Source: Pirellulales bacterium (GTDB lineage Bacteria > Planctomycetota > Planctomycetia > Pirellulales > JANQPP01). Taken from it: a DNA stretch of 40,693 bases. This document shows positions 31,100-38,857 of the stretch, piece by piece; positions within the stretch are counted from its first letter, which is position 1; the number at the start of each line of letters is the position of its first letter. Below the pieces are notes generated by a model. That model was not told the DNA's origin. It saw only the letters and a list, made by a program, of their open reading frames with translations, and made no database searches. The translations under genes were made by a program, and so were the position numbers. The stretch lies in contig JANQPP010000206.1 of assembly GCA_028289405.1 (NCBI GenBank), positions 65,092 through 105,784 of the forward strand, in the 5' to 3' direction.

Positions 31100-32122
31100 T
31101 CACTCTCCCGCCAGCGCGGCCAGGCGTTCCTTGGTCTCCTCGCAGGCTCGCTTGATCTTCGATAGCTCCATCGCCAAAAACCGCCCGGCGCGTTGCTCGC
31201 GCTCGTAGATCGCGTCCACGGCTTCGGGGGAGTCGGCCACGGTGATTTCCTCTAACAGCGCGTCCATCTCGTTGGGCACGGGGTTTTTCGTGCCGTTACC
31301 GTTCTGCTTCGCGGTCTCACGACGCTGCTCTAACTCCGCCTCCATGCCGCCCAGCTGGTCCGCTTCCGGCTCGTCGTCCGCGCCAGGCAATGCCTCCGGC
31401 TCGATCGTAAAATCAAATTCTTGCGGGATGCCGATTTCCCCTGCGTCATCGAGAGACGCGGCGCGCTGGAATTCGATCGACATCGGCAGCAATTTGCAAA
31501 GCTGCTTCAGCACGGTCTTTTTCGCCATCCAGCCCCAATCCGTTACCCATGGCCCGCTGTCGGATGAAGCACTACGTGCCCGATGTTGCTCGATTTGATG
31601 CGTACTCATTACCTCAAATTGCACGCCGCCATCTTTTAGTTTGGCGATCGCATAGCAGGCGATGATTTCTCCGCGATCTCCATCCATGAAAGGATCGTGC
31701 GTGAGGCCCGGATCGAGGCCGAGCGAGAAGTCGAACTCATCCTTCTCGTACACTAGCGTGGCCTGGATCGTCGAGATTTGCCCGCTGCGGCGGCTTAGCT
31801 CAATGAGTCCCTTGTAGCCGGGTATCAATTGGCATTCGCGGCATTTACGCTTAGAGTTCCAGAACGGAACAAGGTACGCGTGCCCGAGCATCGATGATGG
31901 CTCTAGACCTAACTCAGAGCTTTGCACAATCGCCGCGAGGACCGTCATCGGGTCGCATTCCAGCAGCTTTGGATTTCGCTGCACGGAGGTCATCGCCACG
32001 CGCATCACTCGCTCTGCCGTGATGTGCCGAGGCAAGGCGGTCGCAATCTGCGGTTTCGTCTTTTCCAGCAGCGCTCGCAGACCAACCAACGCCTCATTTT
32101 TGGTCACCATTTGTTGAGCCAC
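31100..32122 (-). CDS. recT: RecT-family single-strand annealing protein
   Basis: 340 residues from GTG 32122, seven bases after an AGGAGG site that lies inside the upstream exonuclease gene. Core features are LPRHITAERVMRVAMTSVQRNPKLL, SSELGLEPSSMLGHAYLVPFWN, CQLIPGYKGLIELSRRSGQI and VTDWGWMAKKTVLKQLCKLLPMS, the RecT/RedB pattern. It anneals strands processed by the exonuclease next to it, for recombination and genome circularisation. The acidic C-terminus is less conserved. Confidence 0.92.
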   Translation of the reverse strand: MAQQMVTKNEALVGLRALLEKTKPQIATALPRHITAERVMRVAMTSVQRNPKLLECDPMTVLAAIVQSSELGLEPSSMLGHAYLVPFWNSKRKCRECQLIPGYKGLIELSRRSGQISTIQATLVYEKDEFDFSLGLDPGLTHDPFMDGDRGEIIACYAIAKLKDGGVQFEVMSTHQIEQHRARSASSDSGPWVTDWGWMAKKTVLKQLCKLLPMSIEFQRAASLDDAGEIGIPQEFDFTIEPEALPGADDEPEADQLGGMEAELEQRRETAKQNGNGTKNPVPNEMDALLEEITVADSPEAVDAIYEREQRAGRFLAMELSKIKRACEETKERLAALAGE

Positions 32123-33002
32123 GTTCAAACCTCCTAAGCGTACGCACACCGTTCTTGCCATTTCGCCACGTGTAGCCGTCGCCGCTGGGCAGCACGCCTT
32201 GCTCGTGCTCACCCAGGCAGTATTCGATTTGGTTCTCGATGCCCTGCCGCTCCAGCTTGAGGGCCTTCTCCTCCGCCTTGATTTGCTCCAAGCGGATGTC
32301 CGCCTCGATCAGTCTTCCGGGGAGCGGCACGCTCTCCCGCTTCGCTTGCGGATACAGCAGCTTGAGGGCCTTGCGGGTATGGTCCGTTTCGTCCGGGGGC
32401 GGGACCTCCCGTCGCTGTACGCACTGCCAAAAGTCCCACTCAAATTCGGTCATCAGCGAGACGAATTTGGGACGACGTTCGAACCGCCAGAACCGCGACT
32501 CAAACGAGCCAAACAGCACCAGAAGAATCGCCCAATCAACATCCTCCACTTCCATCTCGTGCTGGACTTGGATTACGTATTCTTCGGGCGGGCCGTCCTC
32601 CCACTTGCTCAGCATCCAGGCGCTGGCGATCTTGATTTGCAGGATGCCCTTTGAGTTGCCCTCCTGCACCCAGCCGTCCGGCGTGTAGAACATCCAGTCA
32701 TGTTCTCGGTGCCTTCGAATTTGGAACGGCGGGGCTAAGCCCACCTGCCACTCGCCGGCCTGGCTTTCGGCCAGGTCTTCGGCAATCGCCCGCTCCAGTC
32801 GTAGCCCCCAGCGCTGCCACTCGCTGGTCTCGTCGTCGATGAGATCCGTCGTCTTGTCCGCGTACAACAGCAGCGTGTTGGTGTAGGAGCTTTTTTGCAG
32901 GCAGCCCGCCGCGTCACTGGCCCCGAGCCCCTGCTTGCGGCGATGCAGCCATTCCAGCCGCACTTGCGGATCGAACAGTTGGTATTCGGGGGGGGAGATC
33001 AC
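32094..33002 (-). CDS. YqaJ / lambda-Exo-like exonuclease
   Basis: 302 residues. The N-terminus RRKQGLGASDAAGC is the family's GASD signature. The catalytic core is TPDGWVQEG with Asp109, followed by ILQIKIASA, where the expected Glu is Gln122 and Lys124 is kept. A Gln at this position can occur in the PD-(D/E)XK superfamily. QVQHEMEV is also typical. It would be a 5'-3' exonuclease making single strands for RecT. The C-terminus overlaps the recT start. Confidence 0.85.
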   Translation of the reverse strand: MISPPEYQLFDPQVRLEWLHRRKQGLGASDAAGCLQKSSYTNTLLLYADKTTDLIDDETSEWQRWGLRLERAIAEDLAESQAGEWQVGLAPPFQIRRHREHDWMFYTPDGWVQEGNSKGILQIKIASAWMLSKWEDGPPEEYVIQVQHEMEVEDVDWAILLVLFGSFESRFWRFERRPKFVSLMTEFEWDFWQCVQRREVPPPDETDHTRKALKLLYPQAKRESVPLPGRLIEADIRLEQIKAEEKALKLERQGIENQIEYCLGEHEQGVLPSGDGYTWRNGKNGVRTLRRFERGSTNGDQK

Positions 33003-33340
33003 CGTTCCACCTTTCCCATCTGGCAGGCCAATTCCGTGGACGCCCTGTCCAGCGCCGAGAGCAATTCGCTAACCCGATAAAAGCCGTCGTGGTCCCCCGA
33101 CTCGACCTTCAGCCGAATGCCAATCTCACCCCACACCGTGTACGCTTCATCGTCCTCCATGACTTCCGTGCTGACGCCCGTGATGACCTCAAAGCCGGAC
33201 TTGTCCAGTTCGGCGAACGCAGCCTGAATCACCCGCTCGGCCCAACAGGCGTCCTCGTAAACCTTTTCCATGTTCGGGCCGGAGGAGTAGTATTCGTCGG
33301 CTTGAGCCGCCAGGTCCGGGGACCGGGGTTCATTCAGCAT
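32999..33340 (-). CDS. Hypothetical early protein
   Basis: 113 residues from ATG 33340 (MLNEPRSPDLAAQ). Acidic, with a helix (EDACWAERVIQAAFAELDKSG) and strands (FEVITGVSTEVM, GEIGIRLKVESG). It overlaps the exonuclease start by 4 bases, so may act with recombination genes. No known family. Confidence 0.5.
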   Translation of the reverse strand: MLNEPRSPDLAAQADEYYSSGPNMEKVYEDACWAERVIQAAFAELDKSGFEVITGVSTEVMEDDEAYTVWGEIGIRLKVESGDHDGFYRVSELLSALDRASTELACQMGKVER

Positions 33341-33575
33341 GGTTGGCCTCCTCATCGGTCTGATCGCTGATCGCCGCCTCAAACTCTTCTACAGTCGGCA
33401 TAATCATGGACGACGAAACGCACCGCTTTCCTGTGCTGTTACACACGGCAGGAATCATTGCGGCCACTTTTTCACACTCCTCTCGTGTTCCGCGATGCAA
33501 TGGCATTACGGAGCAATTACCGTCATCGAACACCAAGACGCTACATAGGACGCGAATGATGTTTTCATCCGTCAT
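33330..33575 (-). CDS. Hypothetical early protein
   Basis: 81 residues from ATG 33575 (MTDENIIRVLCSVLVFDDGNCSVMPL). Four Cys (SVL...GNC, AVCN, RCV) without clear metal spacing; helix REECEKVAAMIP. Coupled to both neighbours by overlaps. Unknown. Confidence 0.45.
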   Translation of the reverse strand: MTDENIIRVLCSVLVFDDGNCSVMPLHRGTREECEKVAAMIPAVCNSTGKRCVSSSMIMPTVEEFEAAISDQTDEEANHAE

Positions 33576-33876
33576 GCTTAGCCTGCCTTTCTCGCATCCA
33601 GTCCGACAGCGGGAATCGATTGGACGGCATCCACGAATCGGGTTTTTCGTCGAAGAATCGGAATCCGTCCTCCCAGTGCGGTGATTCCGGCCATTCCTTA
33701 GCAATCTGGACTATGGCGTCCAGTACACCGACTCCTTGGATGGCAGCACACAAAATTGGCGTATCGTTCGCGTCGTAGCCCGAACACCACCACCCCAGAA
33801 TCGCATCCGTTGGAGGGTCGTTCAGCGGACGGAAATCCTTTGTTGGCTGCTCCCAACTCACCCAATACCTAGGCAT
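33565..33876 (-). CDS. Hypothetical early protein
   Basis: 103 residues from ATG 33876 (MPRYWVSWEQP). Trp-rich, with GWWCSGYDANDTPILCAAIQGVGVLDAIVQIAKEWPES, an alpha/beta pattern. The closing WMRERQAKHDG resembles the C-terminus of the neighbour at 33869 (KWRNERQAKHA), hinting at shared ancestry of the ends. No family recognised. Confidence 0.45.
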   Translation of the reverse strand: MPRYWVSWEQPTKDFRPLNDPPTDAILGWWCSGYDANDTPILCAAIQGVGVLDAIVQIAKEWPESPHWEDGFRFFDEKPDSWMPSNRFPLSDWMRERQAKHDG

Positions 33877-34204
33877 GCTTCGCCTGCCTTTCGTTCCGCC
33901 ACTTCGTGACGGCGGCCCACACGGCACAGCCGTCATCAAACCCATACTCAGATTGCGTGAGTGCGTCTTCTCGTGCAGACCTTCCATGATCGACGCCGCG
34001 AACAAAATCCAAGGAGTATTCACGCCCGTGCTTGTCCTTTGACCAAGACAAAGGAGAAAGAAAACCACTGCACCCAGAATGTTTCCAGAGTGCCGTAAGC
34101 GGGCATCCACAGTTCTCGCCATCCCCAAAGCCACGATTGATCGGCTCCAGCCCCGTCGCCTTGTAGGCTTCAATCACCTGGGAAGGCGTGATGCGGTTAG
34201 TCAT
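33869..34204 (-). CDS. Hypothetical early protein
   Basis: 111 residues from ATG 34204 (MTNRITPSQVIEAYKATGLEPI). Contains GFGDGENCGCPLTALWKHSGCSGFLS (three Cys) and TQSEYGFDDGCAVWAAVTKW. It could be a small metal-binding protein, but spacing is not diagnostic. Overlaps both neighbours. Confidence 0.45.
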   Translation of the reverse strand: MTNRITPSQVIEAYKATGLEPINRGFGDGENCGCPLTALWKHSGCSGFLSPLSWSKDKHGREYSLDFVRGVDHGRSAREDALTQSEYGFDDGCAVWAAVTKWRNERQAKHA

Positions 34205-34484
34205 GGTTGGCTTCCTCATACACATGCCACACAGACTGCCCGTCAATCACGCTGCCGCAGTATTCCATAGCGTCGGGCACTTCGTGTCCTGTGCCCACAA
34301 CCTTGAATTTCCGCATCACCTTTTCCGCGTCCGAATCCACTTCAAGCCAAAGGCAAACCGTCCGGCAGAACGCTTGCAATCCATGCTCTTGCATGCCCAC
34401 GAATAGCAGCTTGGCCCCTTCCGGAATCAGGTGGCCCGTCGCCTCGTCAATCACTGGTGACTCGTACTTCCAAACGGTTCGCAT
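34197..34484 (-). CDS. DUF7352-like small phage protein
   Basis: 95 residues from ATG 34484. The pattern MRTVWKYESPVIDEATGHLIPEGAKLLFVGMQ...CLWLEVDSDAEKVMRKFKVVGTGHEV matches a widespread phage protein family that starts M(K/R)TIWKY, carries PEGAKIL and then F-x-x-x-GTGH. The role is unknown. Beta-rich, cytoplasmic. Good recognition from the three blocks. Confidence 0.65.
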   Translation of the reverse strand: MRTVWKYESPVIDEATGHLIPEGAKLLFVGMQEHGLQAFCRTVCLWLEVDSDAEKVMRKFKVVGTGHEVPDAMEYCGSVIDGQSVWHVYEEANHD

Positions 34485-34741
34485 CACTCGCCGCTCCACA
34501 TCTCTAAGCCGTGCTTGATCACTAATGCCCACATGAGCACCGCCGCGAATACCCACGCAATCACACCCCGCGACCGGCCCCGCTTGGCCTTGGGCAGCCG
34601 TGGAGGAAAGCACTCGCCACAACCCCAGAGCTTGCCGTACGAGCCCTGCCACTCGTACCCGCCGGGAACCCGCGGAGCGTGGCAGATGTGGCACGAGTTG
34701 GCCGTGGGCACGGGACGCTGGAGGGGTGCGGCGAGGATCAT
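34484..34741 (-). CDS. Zinc-knuckle plus membrane-span protein
   Basis: 85 residues. NSCHICHAPR and WGCGECFPP give CxxC pairs of one zinc ribbon; a basic stretch (KAKRGRSRG) precedes one transmembrane helix (VIAWVFAAVLMWALVI) and a short tail. It may bind a partner at the membrane. The stop of the gene to its right overlaps its start. Unknown role. Confidence 0.5.
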   Translation of the reverse strand: MILAAPLQRPVPTANSCHICHAPRVPGGYEWQGSYGKLWGCGECFPPRLPKAKRGRSRGVIAWVFAAVLMWALVIKHGLEMWSGE

Positions 34742-34989
34742 GGGGCATGTTCCTTCAGTTGATCTCTCATTTGATCCAGCAAACTTGACGACATAACGGC
34801 GTCGGCGATGCAGTTTTCAGTGTCACTCAAGGCCTCCCTGGCCGACTTAACGACACCTAAGAATCGAATTATGCGATCCATACTTGCGTCTTCGCTTTCC
34901 AGTAGCTTCTTACCGGTGGCGGACACAATTTTCGAAGCCGCATCAAGCACGTCAGCGTATTTGGTAAATATTTTTGTCTCGCAGACCAT
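34738..34989 (-). CDS. Hypothetical helical early protein
   Basis: 83 residues from ATG 34989, which follows GAGGAG by six bases. Helical (ADVLDAASKIVSATGKKLLE, SDTENCIADAVM). No motif; overlaps the next gene. Unknown. Confidence 0.45.
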   Translation of the reverse strand: MVCETKIFTKYADVLDAASKIVSATGKKLLESEDASMDRIIRFLGVVKSAREALSDTENCIADAVMSSSLLDQMRDQLKEHAP

Positions 34990-35051
34990 CTTCATCTCCT
35001 CACAATGACCGCCCCCGCATCCGTTGCGAAAGCGGCGTTACGTGTTATTCC

Positions 35052-35282
35052 TCAAGGCTCCTGCCCGCCGGCTTCCGTGGTGGTCCGTTCCGGCTCCGTC
35101 GCCGTCACTCCCTTGGCGGCGTCCTGTTCGAAATAGCAAATGGCGCTTTCGAGGTGATTGGATAGATCGACAAACGTCCAGCTCATGCAGCTGCCGGACT
35201 CGGACAACCGGACGAACGCTTCATCTGAAATACATCGCGCCTCACGCAGCACGGCGGCCTTCTCGGCAGGGGTTTTGATCAT
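35052..35282 (-). CDS. Hypothetical early protein
   Basis: 76 residues from ATG 35282, which overlaps the preceding stop as ATGA and follows GGAGG by 11 bases. MIKTPAEKAAVLREARCISDEAFVRLSES suggests helices; the end is Thr/Glu-rich. No family recognised. Confidence 0.45.
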   Translation of the reverse strand: MIKTPAEKAAVLREARCISDEAFVRLSESGSCMSWTFVDLSNHLESAICYFEQDAAKGVTATEPERTTTEAGGQEP

Positions 35283-35482
35283 TTGCTGGAATGCCTCCAC
35301 TTCGAGTATTTCGAATACCGCTGTCGATATGCACTGCGAATAATTTTCAACAGGCACTGAGATGCAGGACCAGCCACAATGTCGCCGGACACGCCATACT
35401 GACGAACAAATGCGTGCAGCTCGTCGCACAATCTTTTGATCCTGTCAGGCGGCCATGCGCGGTTGAATTCTTCGCGTGACAT
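35279..35482 (-). CDS. Hypothetical basic protein
   Basis: 67 residues, MSREEFNRAWPPDRIKRLCDELHAFVRQYG, then a basic C-terminus (SAYRQRYSKYSKWRHSSK). It follows the terminator after the methylase gene, so it may start a new transcript. Unknown function. Confidence 0.45.
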   Translation of the reverse strand: MSREEFNRAWPPDRIKRLCDELHAFVRQYGVSGDIVAGPASQCLLKIIRSAYRQRYSKYSKWRHSSK

Positions 35483-35493
35483 ACGCTTCTCCC

Positions 35494-35550
35494 TAAAATC
35501 ACCCCGCGCCCGCCCCGTAAACCTGACTTACCGTAAGGCGGACGGGGGTG
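35494..35550 (-). terminator. Terminator-like hairpin after the methylase gene
   Basis: On the minus strand the stop of the methylase is followed at once by CACCCCCGTCCGCC, a 22-base loop, GGCGGGCGCGGGGTG and then ATTTTA. The arms (35537-35550 and 35500-35514) pair nearly perfectly with one bulge. Confidence 0.7.
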
Positions 35551-36378
35551 TTAAAAGTTCATCCACAAGCATTCGGTCATCGTGCGCTTCTTTTTCGCGC
35601 TAGATGCCTTGTTATCAATTTTCTTCGTCTCGCACCGCCAGTCAGCCAGTTCCGAGTGGTAAAGATCGCTCGGATAGCCAGAAATCATCACTTTGCCTTT
35701 AAGCGTCTTAATCAAGAGCAGAAGGTCCTGGTGGTCCGTTTCGTCCATCTCGTGTTGGTAGACGCCCGGCGAGGTTCGTGTTTCCGGTAAAAAGGTTGGG
35801 TCCAGGTAAAACAACGTGTTCGGACCGTCTTGCTGGCGAATCACCTTGTTCGCCTTTTCATTGAGAATCACCACTCGCTTCAGTCTGGCGGCAACTTCAG
35901 GCAGTCCTGCAACAGCGGACATCCAGGCGGACGCCTGTTCATTCATGCCGCGACGCGTGCGGCTCGTTGTGATGGGTGCAAATGACTCCATCCTGCCCGC
36001 ATGAGATTGGCGGCAAAGCACGAAGAAAGAGGCCGCCATGTCGACTTCGTTCATTTCATAAAAAGAAAGCCAGTAATCGGCCTCCTTCCATTCGAATTGT
36101 GAAAAGGGGATCGCCTCGACCTTTCTTTGAAACCGCTCGAATAGTTCTGGTTCCTGAAGCACTAGCCAAAAATTGGTCACGTGACCGTCAATATCATTGA
36201 CGACTTCACTCACGCCCTCCGGGTCCTTCTGCAGTAGCACCGATCCGCCGCCGAAATAAGGCTCGACGTAGTGTGTGTGGTGCGGCATGTGGCCAATGAT
36301 CCACTCCGCTAGGTAGTGCTTGCCGCCGTGGTACTTCAACGGAGGCGGCACCTTCTTTTTGGCCAACATCGATTTCAT
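35551..36378 (-). CDS. D12-class DNA adenine methylase with altered catalytic motif
   Basis: 275 residues. Family features: PLKYHGGKHYLAEWI, the AdoMet loop EPYFGGGSVL (39-48), VVNDIDGHVTNFWLVLQ, then the catalytic block which normally reads DPPY but here is DPTF (193-196), followed by LPETRTSPGVYQHEM. Late motifs GKVMISGYPSDLY and ECLWMNF are standard. Such enzymes methylate adenine N6, protecting phage DNA or marking it. The Pro-to-Thr and Tyr-to-Phe changes may alter activity. Confidence 0.85.
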   Translation of the reverse strand: MKSMLAKKKVPPPLKYHGGKHYLAEWIIGHMPHHTHYVEPYFGGGSVLLQKDPEGVSEVVNDIDGHVTNFWLVLQEPELFERFQRKVEAIPFSQFEWKEADYWLSFYEMNEVDMAASFFVLCRQSHAGRMESFAPITTSRTRRGMNEQASAWMSAVAGLPEVAARLKRVVILNEKANKVIRQQDGPNTLFYLDPTFLPETRTSPGVYQHEMDETDHQDLLLLIKTLKGKVMISGYPSDLYHSELADWRCETKKIDNKASSAKKKRTMTECLWMNF

Positions 36379-36396
36379 GGGTGATCCATTCTGCGT

Positions 36397-36930
36397 TTAG
36401 TGGTCTTCGTCCTCGTCCGGCAAGTCGATCTCACCACGCTTCACTTGGGCGACCTCTTCATCGAAGTTGAAACTTATCTCGATCGGAGTTTCCCCCGGTT
36501 TCCTGACGTTATCGTTCCAGTTGTCAACATCTCGCGAAGCGCTAACACAGTCGGCAAGCGATTGGCCGCGCCTTTGGAATGCGGACCGCACCGCAAAACC
36601 CTTGTCGGCGTCTTCGGCGAATTGCCAGAATGTCTGCTGTTTAACAACGCCGTTTTCGTCTGGAACGCGTAGCTTAGCGCTCAATACTTTGCGAACAGCC
36701 ACGCCTTGGGCGTTTTCATATTTCGCCGCACGAATCGTCTGTTGGAAATCGCGCTGAAACATCTTCGCCCGCGTGTCGTCAGGCATCTCCCAGATGTCAC
36801 CATCCGGGTCGTTGTCGTTAAAGTCGAAAACCTCTTGCCACACAAACGGATCTCTGCCGTGCTTCTCTCGAAACTTGCAAAGCAGCTTCCACATCACTTC
36901 CTGTTTGGTTTTTGCGAATTCGCCTGCCAT
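36397..36930 (-). CDS. Hypothetical protein
   Basis: 177 residues, acidic and helical (KTKQEVMWKLLCKFREKHG, RAKMFQRDFQQTIRAAKYE), ending DLPDEDEDH. It overlaps the ParB-like gene by 37 bases. No enzyme motif. Could be an accessory factor for the adjacent ParB-like protein or the methylase. Unknown. Confidence 0.5.
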   Translation of the reverse strand: MAGEFAKTKQEVMWKLLCKFREKHGRDPFVWQEVFDFNDNDPDGDIWEMPDDTRAKMFQRDFQQTIRAAKYENAQGVAVRKVLSAKLRVPDENGVVKQQTFWQFAEDADKGFAVRSAFQRRGQSLADCVSASRDVDNWNDNVRKPGETPIEISFNFDEEVAQVKRGEIDLPDEDEDH

Positions 36931-37775
36931 TTTCTGAGGTCCTCCAAGGCTTGACCGATGTTCGAGTGAGCATGCTCTAGCAACATGATGAACTCTTTCG
37001 TGGAGTGTTTATCCCAATTCGGGTGACGGACCATCTCGCGATATGATCCGTACTCCACGAGGATTCCGCTGATGCCTTCACTGATCCAATGCACCCACTT
37101 CCGGAACGCATCGGAGACGTAGAAGGACTTTTGTTCCCGTTTCTTTTTCTGGACTTTCTTGGCCGCCTGACGCAGTGCGGCCTTGCCGCCGGCGACGGCT
37201 TTCTTCTGCACATCTTTGGGGAGTTCAGCGACTTCAGCAGCCACGGAGACCGCGACATTTCCTGCCTGCAATTCATTCACCAGCAACTCGTCGCCGTCTT
37301 TCAGGACTTTGGCCGCGCGATCAACGGCCTTACCGGAAACGCCAAAAGTTGCACCGGCTTTGTCGCGTGCCGTTCCTTTGTCGGAACCATTAAGGTCTGG
37401 CCGATTGGCCATACCTTTTTTGCCGCGACCTTGGGACAATTTTTGATTTGGCTTTTGAAGACTTGCCCACACCTCTTTTGCCTTGGCCGCCGCAATGAGC
37501 CGTTGCCGCTGATTCAGGTGGCGGCGCTCCTGGTTTTGGCTGATGACCTCAGCCACGGGGTCGTCCACTTCCTTGGTGACGTCCTTGAACTTGGGCTCGA
37601 TACCGGACATCCGACAGGCCAACAAACGATGCCGGCCATCTAGAATTTTGCCCTCGTAGAGCAAGATGGGGTTGCGAAGACCGCGCTTGCGAATATCCTC
37701 CACGAGCGAATCAAGATCCTCTTCGTTGAGCGGGTCAAAGATGTGGACGGCTTCGTGGTATTGGTATTCATCCAT
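36894..37775 (-). CDS. ParB/Spo0J-like domain protein
   Basis: 293 residues. Residues 1-65 match the ParB N-terminal domain: VHIFDPLNEEDLDSLVEDI, then GLRNPILLYEGKILDGRHRLLA (32-53). QERRHLNQRQRLIAA follows as in the ParB helix-turn-helix entry. The middle is Ala/Lys/Val-rich with repeated charged helices. No ParA ATPase is in the window. The phage ParB family includes regulators and nucleases; partition of a plasmid-like prophage is one possibility. Confidence 0.8.
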   Translation of the reverse strand: MDEYQYHEAVHIFDPLNEEDLDSLVEDIRKRGLRNPILLYEGKILDGRHRLLACRMSGIEPKFKDVTKEVDDPVAEVISQNQERRHLNQRQRLIAAAKAKEVWASLQKPNQKLSQGRGKKGMANRPDLNGSDKGTARDKAGATFGVSGKAVDRAAKVLKDGDELLVNELQAGNVAVSVAAEVAELPKDVQKKAVAGGKAALRQAAKKVQKKKREQKSFYVSDAFRKWVHWISEGISGILVEYGSYREMVRHPNWDKHSTKEFIMLLEHAHSNIGQALEDLRKWQANSQKPNRK

Positions 37776-37777
37776 GA

Positions 37778-38023
37778 TCAGGCACCCCGTCTTCTTAGGC
37801 GTTCAATGTCCGAGTCGATCCGTTGTTTCTTGGCGCGAAGCACTTCCAGGAACTTGTAGGCTTGGTCTGCGATTTCATCTGGCATCCAGTGCTCCAATTC
37901 ATCCGGCATGGCATGCCCGTCGATGCACTGGATCAAATGCAGGCACCAGTCGTGTTCTTTCTCCAGGCGGAAAAGGCACTCGTCGGCGGATTCCAATTCT
38001 TCCGGGCCGTCGTATTCGTCCAT
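37778..38023 (-). CDS. Hypothetical acidic protein
   Basis: 81 residues from ATG 38023 (MDEYDGPEELESADECLFRLEKEHD). Acidic helical; ends AKKQRIDSDIERLRRRG, likely a coiled coil. Directly upstream of the ParB-like gene whose start (MDEYQYHE) resembles this one. Unknown. Confidence 0.5.
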   Translation of the reverse strand: MDEYDGPEELESADECLFRLEKEHDWCLHLIQCIDGHAMPDELEHWMPDEIADQAYKFLEVLRAKKQRIDSDIERLRRRGA

Positions 38024-38042
38024 GACGCTCACGCCCTCGCTT

Positions 38043-38100
38043 CAAAAGCCCACCCAGCCCCGACCGCCAATGCGGCATACGGCACGAGGCCGGGTGGGTT
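38043..38100 (-). terminator. Rho-independent terminator (minus strand)
   Basis: Arms GGGTGGG/CCCACCC (38049-38055 and 38092-38098) with a long loop; minus-strand sequence after the stem is CTTTTG. It lies between the zinc-ribbon-like gene 38103-38363 and the gene at 37778-38023. Confidence 0.65.
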
Positions 38101-38102
38101 AT

Positions 38103-38363
38103 TTACTTCTTTGAGTCCTCAGCCAGTGCCTTGTCAGCCATTTCGTTCCACATGGATTTCCTGGTCGTAGGCGGAAGCACCAGCTTCAGCCTTTCCAGTT
38201 CTTCCCATGTGGTTTCGCCAGAGTTCACCCGGCGAACTGCCGACGTGTAGCAGGGCCGACAGAGTCCGCGAGTACCCTTTCCGGGCGCCGCGCTGCGTTC
38301 ACATTGCTTGCCGTTGACCTTCGACAGGCACCGTTGGGTCCGTTGTTGAGTTGTTTCCGACAT
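38103..38363 (-). CDS. Small zinc-ribbon-like protein
   Basis: 86 residues from ATG 38363 (MSETTQQRTQRCLSKVNGKQCERSAAP). RCLSKVNGKQC and GLCRPCYTSAV give paired Cys of one zinc site; the rest is helical. It overlaps the end of the DUF1580-type gene, so the two are translated together. Possible nucleic-acid binder. Confidence 0.55.
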   Translation of the reverse strand: MSETTQQRTQRCLSKVNGKQCERSAAPGKGTRGLCRPCYTSAVRRVNSGETTWEELERLKLVLPPTTRKSMWNEMADKALAEDSKK

Positions 38364-38658
38364 GAAAACCGTATCTCCGTAACAATTCCTTTTCGGCTCG
38401 TTCGTGCGCTTTCGTATCAATCTCCGCCTGACTGGTCTGGGGAGCGCCAAGGGCACGCTTCGTGCAAGCGTCCTGAAATTCCCGCAGCCAAAGTTCAGTC
38501 GTGTACCAGGTGCCTCCGTCTTTCACGGCCTTGAGGCGAATCCCTCGCGACCCGGTGAGAATCCGCCGGAGCAATGCCTGCTTGCTCAGGTGGCGACCGT
38601 TGCGTGAGGGCAGGAGTCGAGCTGCGGCAGCAAGTGTGATGAGTTTTGTTTCATTCAT
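38299..38658 (-). CDS. DUF1580-type DNA-binding protein
   Basis: 119 residues from ATG 38658 (MNETKLITLAAAARLLPSRNGRHLSKQALLRR), with an initial DNA-binding style motif: LAAAARLLP-x-RNGR-x-LSKQALLRRILTGSRGIRLKAV. This matches the planctomycete-specific DUF1580 family of short winged-helix proteins. The C-terminal extension is polar. As the first gene of the leftward early operon, opposite the plus-strand gene, it could regulate the switch or act with integrase. Confidence 0.75.
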   Translation of the reverse strand: MNETKLITLAAAARLLPSRNGRHLSKQALLRRILTGSRGIRLKAVKDGGTWYTTELWLREFQDACTKRALGAPQTSQAEIDTKAHERAEKELLRRYGFHVGNNSTTDPTVPVEGQRQAM

Positions 38659-38857
38659 GTTACATGAAAGAATATATAGATTCTCCTGTATGTCAATACA
38701 TTGTTTCAAACATAATCATATAGTTGTCACAACATGTTATCACTAAATGACTTACGCTTGCTTTGCTGTTCCGGTGTTGATACACTGTTGAAAGATGGTC
38801 GAGGCACGCCGTCGCACGATGCGACATCAGCACGGATAACTCGGACGGAAGCACTAG
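38659..38857. promoter_or_regulatory. Divergent switch/control region
   Basis: A minus-strand promoter is plausible: TTGACA (38691-38696) and TATTCT (38669-38674) 16 bases apart, just upstream of the DUF1580 start. The shared word CATGTTA occurs at 38656-38662 (inside the dyad CATGTTACATG) and at 38733-38739 (inside AACATGTT, 38731-38738). The dyad GTCGCA-CGA-TGCGAC (38811-38825) sits in the leader of the plus-strand gene. Operators are inferred. Confidence 0.6.
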
